DNA from: Microbulbifer hydrolyticus
GTDB taxonomy: Bacteria > Pseudomonadota > Gammaproteobacteria > Pseudomonadales > Cellvibrionaceae
DNA: 64,000 nucleotides
Direction: 5' to 3'
Assembly (NCBI RefSeq): GCF_009931115.1
Contig: NZ_CP047491.1
Span: 620,001 to 684,000 of the forward strand
The notes beneath the pieces were generated by a model. It ran no database searches. It was not told the DNA's origin and worked only from the letters and a program-made list of their open reading frames with translations. Position numbers and translations under genes: made by a program. This document shows positions 55,240-63,994 of the stretch, in pieces; position 1 is the stretch's first letter, and the number at the start of each line of letters is the position of its first letter.

Positions 55240-55863
55240 TCAGAACAGCCCGAGGAATTTTTTACGTTTCTTGAGCGAAGCCTCGCAACGATTCAGTTGC
55301 TGCTGGTAGGTTTGCGCGCGCGCAGATACCTTGTGCGCAACCTTCTGTAGCCATTTTTTGTTGCGATAGGTGCGGCGGTTATATCCGCCCTGGCCTTCGT
55401 GGTATGCCAGGTACAGATGGTAGGTGTCGTTGGGCTTGATGCGGCACTGGCGCTGGCTGGTGTTGTGGTACCAGCCGACAAAATCGACAGCGTCCTCAAA
55501 ATCGTCACGGTCCCCGCGATAGTTGCCGGATGCGCGCTGGTAACTCTTCCAGGTGGTGCCCAGCGCTTGTGCGTAACCGTAGGCATCCGACGGGCGCGGG
55601 CCGGGGATGATCCACAGGATTTTGGTGCGCGGCGGCTTGGCATCGTGCACAAAGCGGGATTCCTGGTGCAGGGTGGCCATCATGGTGGCGATGGGGGTGT
55701 TCCACTTGCGCGCGGACTTGGCCGCGTCGTGATACCAGTCGTCTTTTTCGCGGAAGATCTCACACAGGTCGTCAGTGTTGCTGGGAGGGGTGGTGGCGCA
55801 GCCTGCCGCCAGTAGCGGCAGGGCGAGCAGCGCCAGCTTCAATCGCTTATTTTTTTTTGTCAT
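55240..55863 (-). CDS. Small lytic transglycosylase-like lipoprotein
   Basis: A 207-residue lipoprotein (lipobox AAG-C22). TLHQESRFV supplies the catalytic Glu, ALGTTWKSYQRASG and AYHEGQGGYNRR the downstream motifs of the SLT/GH23 fold. A basic tail (RNKKWLQKVAHKVSARAQ) may bind the wall. It trims peptidoglycan at the outer membrane. Separated by 45 bases from rpiA, both minus. Confidence 0.85.
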   Translation of the reverse strand: MTKKNKRLKLALLALPLLAAGCATTPPSNTDDLCEIFREKDDWYHDAAKSARKWNTPIATMMATLHQESRFVHDAKPPRTKILWIIPGPRPSDAYGYAQALGTTWKSYQRASGNYRGDRDDFEDAVDFVGWYHNTSQRQCRIKPNDTYHLYLAYHEGQGGYNRRTYRNKKWLQKVAHKVSARAQTYQQQLNRCEASLKKRKKFLGLF

Positions 55864-55908
55864 CGATTCTCAACTAACTGCGTTCAATAATCGGTTTGAC
55901 CAGCGGGG

Positions 55909-56598
55909 TCAGACCTTGGATTTCACGGTCTTGACGCCATCAGCGGTACCCAGCAGGAGTACATCGGCCGGACGTGCGGCAAACAGGCCGTTGGTCACCA
56001 CGCCGGTAATATTGTTGATGGCGTCTTCCAGTGCCAGCGGTTTGGCGATCTGCATATTGTGCACATCCAGGATGACATTGCCGTTGTCGGTGGTCAGGCC
56101 TTCGCGATACACCGGGTCGCCGCCAAGCTTTACCAGTTCCCTTGCCACGTAGGAGCGTGCCATTGGAATCACCTCTACCGGCAGCGGGAAATTGCCCAGC
56201 ACTTCCACCCATTTACTATCGTCGGCAATGCAGACGAATTCTTCGGAGCAGGCGGCGACGATTTTTTCCCGGGTGAGGGCCGCACCACCGCCCTTGATCA
56301 GTTGCAACAGCGGGTTGGTTTCGTCGGCACCATCCACGTAAACGCGGATGCCATCGACCGCGTTCAGGTCATAGACCGGGATCCCGTGGGACTTCAGGCG
56401 CTCGGCAGAGGCCTCGGAGCTGGCGACGGTACCGTCGAACAGGCCCTTTTTCTCTGCCAGGAAGTCGATGAAGTAATTGGCGGTGGAACCGGTACCGACA
56501 CCGACGATGGTGTCCGCATCCAGCATGGGAGTGATGTATTCGACCGCGGCGCGGGCGACGTCCTGCTTGAGTTGATCCTGATTTATGGGCTCTTTCAT
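55909..56598 (-). CDS. rpiA: Ribose-5-phosphate isomerase A
   Basis: A 229-residue enzyme of the pentose phosphate pathway. Motifs [39 protein letters not shown] and [15 protein letters not shown] are diagnostic; catalytic Glu is in the [10 protein letters not shown] region. The start ATG 56598 is chosen because the longer frame adds unrelated residues. Cytoplasmic. The gene is divergent from ilvA, a common gammaproteobacterial pairing. Confidence 0.95.
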   Translation of the reverse strand: MKEPINQDQLKQDVARAAVEYITPMLDADTIVGVGTGSTANYFIDFLAEKKGLFDGTVASSEASAERLKSHGIPVYDLNAVDGIRVYVDGADETNPLLQLIKGGGAALTREKIVAACSEEFVCIADDSKWVEVLGNFPLPVEVIPMARSYVARELVKLGGDPVYREGLTTDNGNVILDVHNMQIAKPLALEDAINNITGVVTNGLFAARPADVLLLGTADGVKTVKSKV

Positions 56599-56749
56599 GA
56601 GGAGTAGAGGCTTCCTTGTGCAATGTTTGCGATAAAAATGCCCGCTGGCGAATATTTTTTCGCGCAAAACCGGCTTTCGTGTGGCTTTGATGCTGCGTAG
56701 CGATTAGACTGGCGGGCTCACTAACGTCCACCGGCTGCCGATTTCTGTC

Positions 56750-58273
56750 ATGCCCAAGTCCTATATCAAGCGCATTTTAGACGCGCGCATTTACGATGTC
56801 GCCATCGAAACCCCGCTGGAGCCGATGCGCCAGATGTCCCATCGCCTCGGCAACCGTGTTTTGCTGAAGCGCGAAGACCTGCAACCGGTGTTCTCCTTCA
56901 AGATTCGTGGTGCCTATAACAAGCTCCTGCAACTGGAGCCGGAACAGCGCGCCAAGGGCGTAATCTGTGCCTCCGCCGGTAACCATGCCCAGGGCCTTGC
57001 CCTCGGTGCCCAGCAGCTGGGGGTGCGCGCCACCATCGTCATGCCGTCGACGACACCTGCGATCAAGGTGAACGCGGTGCGCATGCGCGGTGCGGAAGTG
57101 GTGCTGCACGGAGATACCTTTGATGAAGCCGCAACCCGCGCCAGAGAGCTGGTGGAAGAACGCGGCCTGGTATTTATCCATCCTTACGACGATCCCGATG
57201 TCATTGCCGGACAGGGCACCGTTGCCATGGAGTTGTTGCGCCAGCACCCGGGCAACCTGGATGCGGTGTTTATCCCGGTGGGCGGCGGCGGCCTCGCTGC
57301 GGGCATGGCCGCCTACATCAAGTATGTGCGCCCGGAGATCAAGGTCTACGCGGTAGAACCGGAAGATGCCGCCTGCCTCAAGCTGGCGATGGCGGAAGGT
57401 AACCGCGAAGGACGCCTGCCCCAGGTGGGCCTGTTCGCCGACGGCGTGGCGGTGAGGCAGATCGGTGAGGAAACCTTCCGTGTACTGCGCGAGACCATCG
57501 ACGGTGTCATCACCGTGACCACCGACGAGATCTGCGCGGCCATCAAGGATATCTTTGAAGATACCCGCTCGATCGCGGAGCCGGCCGGGGCCGTTGGCCT
57601 TGCCGGGTTGAAAAAGTACGCCGAGCAGAGCGGCGAGCGGAATCAGGCGCTGGCCACTGTGTGCAGTGGCGCCAATACCAATTTCGACCGTCTGCGGTAT
57701 ATCAGCGAGCGCACCGAGATTGGCGAAAAGCGCGAGGCGGTGTTGGCAGTGACTATTCCGGAAAAACCGGGCAGCTATCTACAGTTCTGTCGTGACCTCG
57801 GCGACCGCTCCATTACCGAATTTAATTACCGCTACGCGAATAGTGGCGAGGCCCACATCTTTGTCGGCATCCAGGTAAGTACCGATGCGGACCGCCAGCA
57901 GCTGGTAAGCCAGCTCCAGGAGGGTGGCTACCGGGTGACAGACCTGACCGACAATGAGATGGCCAAGCTGCATATCCGCCACCTGGTGGGCGGGCGGGCG
58001 CCGGGGATTGAAAATGAAGTGGTGTACCGCTTCGAGTTTCCCGAGCGCCCCGGGGCCCTGCGTAAGTTCCTTGAGCAGCTGGCGGGCCGCTGGAACATTA
58101 CCCTGTTCCACTACCGCAATCACGGTGCCGCCTACGGTCGTGTGCTGGTCGGTCTGGAGGTTGCCGAGGCGGAGCGCCCGGCACTGAAAGCGCTGCTGGA
58201 CCAGTTGCACTACCCCTTCTGGGAGGAAACCGAGAATCCGGCCTATCGCTTTTTCCTGTCGCAGGGGCGTTAG
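56750..58273 (+). CDS. ilvA: Threonine deaminase, biosynthetic
   Basis: A 507-residue PLP enzyme that makes 2-oxobutanoate from threonine, the first step of isoleucine synthesis. The PLP Lys is in FSFKIRGAYNK; GGGGLAAGMA is the phosphate loop. Two ACT-like regulatory domains fill residues 325-507 (TIPEKPGSYLQFCRDLGDRSITEFNYRY; FPERPGALRKFLEQLAGRWNITLFHYRNHG), the allosteric site for isoleucine and valine. Length matches the biosynthetic, not the catabolic, form. Confidence 0.96.
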   Translation: MPKSYIKRILDARIYDVAIETPLEPMRQMSHRLGNRVLLKREDLQPVFSFKIRGAYNKLLQLEPEQRAKGVICASAGNHAQGLALGAQQLGVRATIVMPSTTPAIKVNAVRMRGAEVVLHGDTFDEAATRARELVEERGLVFIHPYDDPDVIAGQGTVAMELLRQHPGNLDAVFIPVGGGGLAAGMAAYIKYVRPEIKVYAVEPEDAACLKLAMAEGNREGRLPQVGLFADGVAVRQIGEETFRVLRETIDGVITVTTDEICAAIKDIFEDTRSIAEPAGAVGLAGLKKYAEQSGERNQALATVCSGANTNFDRLRYISERTEIGEKREAVLAVTIPEKPGSYLQFCRDLGDRSITEFNYRYANSGEAHIFVGIQVSTDADRQQLVSQLQEGGYRVTDLTDNEMAKLHIRHLVGGRAPGIENEVVYRFEFPERPGALRKFLEQLAGRWNITLFHYRNHGAAYGRVLVGLEVAEAERPALKALLDQLHYPFWEETENPAYRFFLSQGR

Positions 58274-58465
58274 AGTGGGTGAAAACGGGGCAAGAGGCGC
58301 GATTTGGCGTCAGAATCGTGCTCGAGTCGTCATTTTTTGCGATGAGTAGATCACCACTGGGGTTCTGTCGAACTTGCAATTTTAAAAATGTGAGGTTTTT
58401 CTCAAAAAAAAGACCTTGACGGGTTACTATTTGGCCATCGATCGAGTATCTTTTGACCGGTGATT
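58274..58465. other. Region between ilvA and the structured leader
   Basis: About 190 bases with no coding frame. A TTGACG element (58416) is present but no good -10 follows at the right distance. It likely contains the promoter for the small membrane gene. Confidence 0.4.
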
Positions 58466-58576
58466 GGCCCTCTTGGGTCAGCCGGAAAGGCAGGCATCGG
58501 CGGGAATTTTGTGTTTCTGCCGGGAACTTTCCGGGTGAACAAGGTCCAAATCGCCACTGGCGGCGAAGATCGCCAG
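58466..58576 (+). promoter_or_regulatory. Structured leader upstream of the 46-residue membrane protein
   Basis: Several stems can be drawn on the plus strand: a small hairpin at 58466-58479; an outer stem CCGGAAAG (58482) with CTTTCCGG (58527) enclosing CGGCGGGAA/TTTCTGCCG (58498-58522); and two mutually exclusive hairpins, TCGCC/GGCGA (58551-58566) against CTGGCG/CGCCAG (58557-58576). Such switching stems are typical of regulatory leaders. No known riboswitch consensus was recognised. Confidence 0.4.
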
Positions 58577-58627
58577 CGTAAAAGAGCTTGAAAACAAAAA
58601 GAATTCAAATCTTACAGGATGGTCCCC

Positions 58628-58768
58628 ATGAAACCCGATGCATTGACACTCGCAGTAGTTGTCTTTGTTGCGGGCGTACTGCTAAGCAGTTCTGGTCTGA
58701 CTGAGGTGTTCTCTTCCGATGAGGAAGAAGCTCCGGCAGCCTTGCAGCAGGGAGTGGTCACTCGCTGA
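58628..58768 (+). CDS. Small single-pass membrane protein, 46 residues
   Basis: A small gene with AGGA eight bases before the ATG. Residues 6-24 are hydrophobic (LTLAVVVFVAGVLLSSSG), followed by an acidic, Ala-rich tail (SSDEEEAPAAL). It fits the pattern of small inner-membrane proteins. Function unknown. It has its own leader with stem-loops and a terminator 22 bases after its stop, which supports it as a real unit. Confidence 0.65.
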   Translation: MKPDALTLAVVVFVAGVLLSSSGLTEVFSSDEEEAPAALQQGVVTR

Positions 58769-58790
58769 TCCCTCCGCCCGACGCCAAATC

Positions 58791-58829
58791 AAAAAAGCCG
58801 AACCCTGGAAACAGCGGTTCGGCTTTTTT
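58791..58829. terminator. Bidirectional terminator
   Basis: AAAAAAGCCGAACC/GGTTCGGCTTTTTT stem with an 11-base loop; serves the small membrane gene and the convergent cyclo-ligase gene. Confidence 0.9.
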
Positions 58830-58860
58830 GTGCCTGTTCGAAAATCCGCCGGTGTGCTGT

Positions 58861-59460
58861 CTAGCGGCAGCGGTACAGGCGCTGATCCGTGGCGACCAAT
58901 GCCAGCGGGATATCCCAGCTTTCTGCCGGCAGGTGATCCACGCACTGTAGCTGGTGGGCGACCCCGACCAGTTCGGGGCCACGACCCGGGTGCAAGTGCT
59001 TGAACGCGAAGGTGCGGTCGTAATAACCGGCACCCATACCGAGGCGAGCGCCTCGGGGGTCAAAGGCCACGAGAGGTAGCAGGACCAGGTCCAGGCGCTG
59101 CGGGACCATGGGCTTGCTACGGCCGACAATCGGCTCCGGAATACCATAGCGGTTGCGGTATCGCAGGGTGGCACCGGGCCAGTGCAGAAACGTCATGCTG
59201 GTGCGTGCGGCGCGAGGCAATGCTGGCAGGTAGAAATGCTTGTGGGGGAAGCGGTCGAGTAACGGGCGCGGGTCAATCTCGCCATCCATCGGCCAGTAGA
59301 GGCCGATATGGTGTGCACGTTTCATCTCCGCGCATAGCGCCAGGCGAGCACAGAGCCTGCGGCTGGCGATTCGCTGTTGATGAGTGCTCAGTGCGCGCCG
59401 AGCTGCGCGAATCTGGCGACGCAGCTGTTGCTTGGATGGCGTGGCACGAGAGTCAGGCAT
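58861..59460 (-). CDS. fau: 5-formyltetrahydrofolate cyclo-ligase
   Basis: A 199-residue enzyme starting at ATG 59460. It turns 5-formyl-THF into 5,10-methenyl-THF with ATP. Motifs IGLYWPMDGEIDPRPLL, FDPRGARLGMGAGYYDRTF and ALVATDQRLYR are typical. It lies downstream of 6S RNA on the same strand, as in E. coli, where the two are co-transcribed. A 61-base gap separates it from the RNA's 3' end. Confidence 0.95.
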   Translation of the reverse strand: MPDSRATPSKQQLRRQIRAARRALSTHQQRIASRRLCARLALCAEMKRAHHIGLYWPMDGEIDPRPLLDRFPHKHFYLPALPRAARTSMTFLHWPGATLRYRNRYGIPEPIVGRSKPMVPQRLDLVLLPLVAFDPRGARLGMGAGYYDRTFAFKHLHPGRGPELVGVAHQLQCVDHLPAESWDIPLALVATDQRLYRCR

Positions 59461-59521
59461 TGTGGTTGCGATGTCAGAACTGACTGCGCCGACAGGAAAA
59501 ACCGGTGCAGGAAAGGAAATT

Positions 59522-59701
59522 AGGAGCCCCGAAGATGCGGCTGATGACATAGCCTTGAACCGTAAGGCTCAAGGTGGGGGTTCCCGGAATGCATAAGGCT
59601 TTCCGCTGCATGGCGGACTTGCACACCAACATCCGCTGGAAACCTCCAGGGTAGAATTATCGGCTCAGGACATAGTCAACTGGCCAACACTTCAGGGCGA
59701 G
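59522..59701 (-). ncRNA. ssrS: 6S RNA
   Basis: About 180 nt matching the 6S RNA pattern, which mimics an open promoter and holds sigma-70 RNA polymerase. Closing stem GCCCUGAAG/CUUCGGGGC, the block CCUGAGCCGAUAAUU, GGUGUGCAAGUCCGCC, CACCUUGAGCCUUACGGUUCAAGG and GCAUCUUCGGGGCUCC follow E. coli order. It sits between zapA and fau, the conserved place. A -10 box TATACT is at 59707-59712. Exact ends are estimated. Confidence 0.92.
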
Positions 59702-59706
59702 AGATA

Positions 59707-59735
59707 AGTATACCCCTTGTGGCAACACTTGGCTA
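59707..59735 (-). promoter_or_regulatory. Probable 6S RNA promoter
   Basis: -10 TATACT on the minus strand about six bases before the RNA start, with a poor -35 (TAGCCA) 17 bases further upstream. Confidence 0.5.
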
Positions 59736-59932
59736 AACGCACTTTCGCGCCAAAATGTGCTTTTTAGCGTTAGTCAAGTAACGTTCGGAGGCTGTGAGAA
59801 AAGGGCACAAGGAAAGGTGCGGTACCGGCATGAAATGCGTGGTGTGCTAGGTAAAGCGCATGCGGGCTGCATGCACAAAAAAATACAGGTCAGGACGGGC
59901 GTTGGGTGGAATTGCGACGCAGTGACGGTCGC

Positions 59933-60247
59933 TTACAGTCTGTCGAATTTTTCCAGCGCGGCCTGTACTTTTTCATGCAGGCGATCGAGCATTTGCTCTT
60001 CTACCGGTTGTCGGGCGAGATCGGCTTTTGCCTGGATCAGTTCGTGGGCAATATTCAGTGCCGCCATCACGGCGATACGCTCGGCACCGATCACGGTGCC
60101 GCCATTGCGGATCTTCGCCATGCGTTCATTCAGCAGTTTTGCAGACGCCTGCAGGCCGGGCTGCTCTTCTTCCGAGCAGGCGACACGATACTCTTTGTCG
60201 AGAATCGTCACGGCCACCGTGGCTGAATTGTGCGGTTTACTGCTCAT
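59933..60247 (-). CDS. zapA: Cell division protein ZapA
   Basis: A 104-residue FtsZ-ring stabiliser. VAVTILDKEYRVACSEEEQPGLQASAKLLNERMAKIR is the globular FtsZ-binding head; ERIAVMAALNIAHELIQAK and the C-terminal heptad helix (LDRLHEKVQAALEKFD) form the dimer coiled coil. Its ATG overlaps the stop of the ZapB-like gene (ATGA), so they are made together. The 6S RNA gene follows. Confidence 0.95.
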   Translation of the reverse strand: MSSKPHNSATVAVTILDKEYRVACSEEEQPGLQASAKLLNERMAKIRNGGTVIGAERIAVMAALNIAHELIQAKADLARQPVEEQMLDRLHEKVQAALEKFDRL

Positions 60248-60450
60248 CCGTTTTCTTGGCCCAGGCCCTTGAGCCGGTTGATCATGGTTTCAACCCGGCT
60301 GCGAGCCACTTCGTTGTTTTTAATCAGCCGTTGGCGCTCCCGCTGCCACTGGCCTTCCTGCTCGCGCAGCGCGCGATTGTCTGCAGCCAGCTGCTGGCAC
60401 TGCTGTAGCAATGAGTCCAGCTTGAGTTCTAACGCCTGTATTTTATCCAT
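60244..60450 (-). CDS. ZapB-like coiled-coil protein (TIGR02449 type)
   Basis: A 68-residue coiled coil starting at ATG 60450, with AGGA close upstream. Nearly the whole chain is heptad helix (DKIQALELKLDSLLQQCQQLAADNRALREQ). Coupled to zapA by a 4-base overlap. A strong sigma-70 promoter is upstream. Role in the division apparatus is inferred from position and form. Confidence 0.88.
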   Translation of the reverse strand: MDKIQALELKLDSLLQQCQQLAADNRALREQEGQWQRERQRLIKNNEVARSRVETMINRLKGLGQENG

Positions 60451-60522
60451 AATTCCTGCGTGTTCCGTGGTCCACCCTTCCTGCAATAGTCCAGCGACCT
60501 GCGCGAGGCGGGGGATTCCGCT

Positions 60523-60551
60523 ACTATATTGCCGGTGTATTTGGGGGTCAA
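60523..60551 (-). promoter_or_regulatory. Sigma-70 promoter of the zapB-like/zapA unit
   Basis: On the minus strand TTGACC and TATAGT with 17-base spacing, about 73 bases before the ATG at 60450. Confidence 0.7.
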
Positions 60552-60774
60552 TTACCCTCCAGTGTCTATATGACGTTTATATCGGTGGGCGCCAGTCATT
60601 ATTTCGCCAGTTTGGTGATTTATTCGCACATTCGGGTGTTGTACGCCTATTGTCTGGGCTGGCTGGCCATTTTTCCCGGTCACCGTTCAAATTTTCAGCA
60701 GGTCGCGAATTAATTTTGTGAGAGTGTGCACCCCGATACTCGCGCAATGGTTCACCGAGGTTTCAGGAGTCTTT
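60552..60774. other. Intergenic region before ygfB
   Basis: Continuation of the 324-base divergent gap between the zapB-like start (60450) and ygfB (60775). It must hold the ygfB promoter; AT-rich tracts are present but no clear boxes were picked. Confidence 0.4.
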
Positions 60775-61347
60775 ATGTCCGCAGTGCAGGTATCGTTCGA
60801 CGCGCTCGCCAATCATATCGTCGCAGCGGGAGGCAAAATCGGCCCGAGCGAACTGCACGGGTTTATCTGCGGCCTTCTCGCCGCCGGTGCGCGCCCGGAT
60901 CAGGCGCGCTGGAAAAAAGAAGTGGCGGAGTTTCTCGACCTGGACGCGTTGCCGGCCGACCTGACCCGGGATAGCCTAGCACTGGTTGAGCGGAGCAAGC
61001 AGGACCTCTCCGACAAAAGTTTTATCTTCCAGCCCCTGCTGAGTAGTAGCGACGAACTGGCGGAGCGCGGCCAGACCCTGTGCCTCTGGTGCGAAGGATT
61101 CCTGCACGGTTTTGGCATTGGCAAATATTCCGGCGAGCTGTTGCCAACAAGCAGTGAAGCACTGAAAGACTTTGCCGAAATTGCCCAGCTGGATGCCGCT
61201 TCTCTCGAAAACGGTGCCGAGCAGGAGCGGGAGCTTTTTGAGGTGCAGGAATACGTGCGGATGGCAGCCCTGAATATTTTTGTGGAGTGCAACCCGCCCT
61301 CATCGCACGGGGAAAATGACAAGCCTGCGGGCCCCACCCTGCACTGA
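60775..61347 (+). CDS. ygfB: UPF0149 family protein YgfB
   Basis: A 190-residue protein starting at ATG 60775, AGGAG five bases upstream. FDALANHIVAAGGKIGPSELHGFICGLLAAG and LWCEGFLHGFGIG are the UPF0149 signatures (HGF motifs twice). The family binds RNA polymerase-associated or unknown partners; in Pseudomonas YgfB affects beta-lactam tolerance. It leads the ygfB-pepP-ubiH unit. Confidence 0.9.
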   Translation: MSAVQVSFDALANHIVAAGGKIGPSELHGFICGLLAAGARPDQARWKKEVAEFLDLDALPADLTRDSLALVERSKQDLSDKSFIFQPLLSSSDELAERGQTLCLWCEGFLHGFGIGKYSGELLPTSSEALKDFAEIAQLDAASLENGAEQERELFEVQEYVRMAALNIFVECNPPSSHGENDKPAGPTLH

Positions 61348-61370
61348 GCGGGGATGCCGCGGTTTCCGTT

Positions 61371-62720
61371 ATGAATATTTCCAAAGCTGAATATGCCCGC
61401 CGCCGGCAGCGCCTGATTGAACGGCTGGATGACAACAGCCTCGCCATTGTGCCGGCCGCCCGTGAGCAGCTGCGCTCGCGCGATACGTATTTTCCTTTTC
61501 GCCAGGACAGCGATTTTTCCTACCTGACCGGCTTTGATGAACCGGAATCATTGCTGGTTCTGGTGCCGGGCCGTGAACGGGGTGAAACTCTGCTGTTTTG
61601 TCGTGAGCGTGACGCGGAAAAGGAAATGTGGGATGGCCCACGCCTGGGGCCGGAACGCGCAGCAGAATACTGCGGACTGTGCGACGCCTTCCCTATCAGC
61701 GACCTGGACGACATCCTGCCCGGACTGCTGGAAGGACGCGATCTGATTTATTACACCATGGGTCGGTTCCCGCAACTGGATCGCCGCCTGCAAGGTTACC
61801 TGAAGGCCATCGAACAGGCGCCGGGTAGCAGTGCGCCGGGGTTAAAGCGGGCGCCGGAAATGGTGAGCCTGGATCCCCAGCTGCATGATCTGCGCCTGTT
61901 CAAAAGCGCTGCGGAAATCCGCCTGATGGCGCGGGCTGCCGAAATCAGTGCCGAGGGCCACCTCCGTGCCATGCAGCGTTGCCAGCCGGGTATGTATGAA
62001 TATCAACTGGAAGCGGAGTTGCTGCATACATTCGCCACGGCGGGAGCTCGCGAGCCCGCCTACCCGAGCATTGTCGGCGGTGGTCGCAATGCCCTGGTAA
62101 TGCATTACGTGGCCAACAGCGCGCCGCTCAAAAATGGCGACCTGGTTCTGGTCGATGCGGGTTGTGAATATCGCGGTTACGCCGCGGATATTACGCGCAC
62201 CTACCCGGTCAATGGTCGTTTCAGCGGGCCGCAGAAGGCGGTATATGAAATTGTACTTGCCAGTCAGCAGGCGGCCATCGAGAAAATTGTGGCCGGCAAC
62301 GACTGGGATCATCCCCACCTGGCCAGCGTGGAGGTGATCTGCAGAGGGCTGAAAGATCTCGGCCTGCTCAAGGGGGATCTGCACGGACTGATCGAGTCCG
62401 GCGCCTACCGCCGCTTTTATATGCACCGTGTGGGGCACTGGCTGGGTATGGATGTACACGATGTTGGCGATTACAGAGTGCATGGTCAGTGGCGACAGTT
62501 GGAGCCGGGGATGACCATGACGGTCGAGCCCGGTATCTATATCGGCGCGGAAGAGCCGGGTGTGCCGGAGAAATTCTGCGGTATCGGTATCCGTATCGAA
62601 GACGATGTTGCTTTGTTGAAAGGTGGGCCGCAGGTTCTTTCTGCTGCTGCGCCCAAATCGATCGCAGATATTGAGTACCTGATGCGCTCCGGCGACCTGG
62701 TACAGGAGACGTTGTTGTGA
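61371..62720 (+). CDS. pepP: Xaa-Pro aminopeptidase
   Basis: A 449-residue metallopeptidase (M24B) that removes the residue before a proline. Metal ligands fit the family: VDAGCEYRGYAADITRTYPV (Asp pair), HRVGHWLGMDVHD (His) and TVEPGIYIG plus GIGIRIEDDV (two Glu). The N-terminal domain (RLIERLDDNSLAIVPAA, FSYLTGFDEPES) is also typical. 23 bases after ygfB; its stop overlaps ubiH by four bases. Confidence 0.95.
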   Translation: MNISKAEYARRRQRLIERLDDNSLAIVPAAREQLRSRDTYFPFRQDSDFSYLTGFDEPESLLVLVPGRERGETLLFCRERDAEKEMWDGPRLGPERAAEYCGLCDAFPISDLDDILPGLLEGRDLIYYTMGRFPQLDRRLQGYLKAIEQAPGSSAPGLKRAPEMVSLDPQLHDLRLFKSAAEIRLMARAAEISAEGHLRAMQRCQPGMYEYQLEAELLHTFATAGAREPAYPSIVGGGRNALVMHYVANSAPLKNGDLVLVDAGCEYRGYAADITRTYPVNGRFSGPQKAVYEIVLASQQAAIEKIVAGNDWDHPHLASVEVICRGLKDLGLLKGDLHGLIESGAYRRFYMHRVGHWLGMDVHDVGDYRVHGQWRQLEPGMTMTVEPGIYIGAEEPGVPEKFCGIGIRIEDDVALLKGGPQVLSAAAPKSIADIEYLMRSGDLVQETLL

Positions 62721-63994
62721 TCCCGGATACGGCCGAAGCGATCAAAAATACCGATGTGGCGATCGTCGGCGGAGGCATGGCCGGCGCCAGCCTCGCGCTG
62801 CTGCTCGCTCACCACTGCCCGGCGCTGCAGGTTTCACTGCTGGAACGGCATGCGTTGCCAGACAGCAATGCGGTCCTCAGCCTGCCGAGCTTCGACACCC
62901 GCGCCACGGCCATTGCCGCTGGCAGTCTGCAGATATTCGATGAGCTGGGATTGTGGCCGGCACTGCGTGCGTACGCGGCACCGATTTCCAGGGTCGATGT
63001 TTCCGACCGCGGGCACAGTATGGGCGCGAGCCTGAACGCTGCGCGCGAGTCAGAGGCCAGTTTTGATGGCATGCTCGGGGCGGTGATTGAAAATGCCGCG
63101 CTCGGACCGCTGCTCTACCGCGCACTGGAAAAGACCCGTGTCGATGTATTGGCGCCCGCCGAAGTGGGTGATGTGGCAATGACCGCAGACGGAGCCGTGC
63201 TTTCATGGCGAGCTGCCGGGGCGAAAGAGGCCGACCAGCAGACGCTGCGAACGCGCCTGCTGGTCGTTGCCGATGGTACCGGCTCTCCCCTGTGCCGCCA
63301 GCTGGGAATTGCCACGCAAGAAGTGGACTATCACCAGCAGGCGCTGGTCGCCACCGTTGGCCTGCAGCGGGATCATGCTGGCGTGGCCTTCGAGCGGTTT
63401 ACCGATAGCGGTCCCATGGCACTGCTGCCGTTGCCCCGCCGGGACGGCATACATCGCGCAGCGCTGGTATGGACCTGTGAGCAGGGCGATTGGGAGCGAT
63501 TGGCGTCGTTGCCCGAGGATGCATTTATTGGTCATTTGCAGCAGACGTTCGGCTGGCGCGCCGGGCGTATTGTGCGTGCCGGCCGGGTACAGGGTTATCC
63601 GCTCAAACTGTCCCTCGCCCGCGAACAGGTGCGCCGCGGGCTGGCACTGGTGGGTAACTGCGCACACTTCCTGCACCCGGTGGCCGGCCAGGGCTTCAAT
63701 CTCACCCTGCGCGACTGTGACGGCCTCGCCCGGACCATTGGTCGCGCAATGGCAGGGAAAGGCACGGATTTCGGGCAGGCTGGCCCCGGCGAGCTAGACT
63801 TACTTCAGGCTTATTGGCGCGAACGTCAACATGACCAGCAATTGACCATCGGGTTCAGCGATCGGGTTCCCCCCTTGTTTGCCTCGCGCAGCCTGCTGCT
63901 CAGCGGTCTGCGGCAGGCGGGATTGCTGGGCCTGGCGCTGGCACCGGCACTGCGTTCGGGTTTTGCCCGCCAGGCAGCGGGACTTGCGCTGTAA
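62717..63994 (+). CDS. ubiH: 2-octaprenyl-6-methoxyphenol hydroxylase UbiH
   Basis: A 425-residue FAD monooxygenase of ubiquinone synthesis. The start is GTG 62717, overlapping the pepP stop. DVAIVGGGMAGASLALLLA is the FAD-binding Rossmann motif, LLVVADGTGSPLCRQLGI the DG motif, and ALVGNCAHFLHPVAGQGFNLTLRDC the GD/ubiquinone-hydroxylase block. In this class ubiI often follows, beyond the window. Confidence 0.94.
   Translation: MIPDTAEAIKNTDVAIVGGGMAGASLALLLAHHCPALQVSLLERHALPDSNAVLSLPSFDTRATAIAAGSLQIFDELGLWPALRAYAAPISRVDVSDRGHSMGASLNAARESEASFDGMLGAVIENAALGPLLYRALEKTRVDVLAPAEVGDVAMTADGAVLSWRAAGAKEADQQTLRTRLLVVADGTGSPLCRQLGIATQEVDYHQQALVATVGLQRDHAGVAFERFTDSGPMALLPLPRRDGIHRAALVWTCEQGDWERLASLPEDAFIGHLQQTFGWRAGRIVRAGRVQGYPLKLSLAREQVRRGLALVGNCAHFLHPVAGQGFNLTLRDCDGLARTIGRAMAGKGTDFGQAGPGELDLLQAYWRERQHDQQLTIGFSDRVPPLFASRSLLLSGLRQAGLLGLALAPALRSGFARQAAGLAL

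Noticed and set aside
58416-58440. Sigma-70 promoter for the 46-residue gene
   Set aside because: TTGACG is present but no acceptable -10 lies 16-18 bases on.
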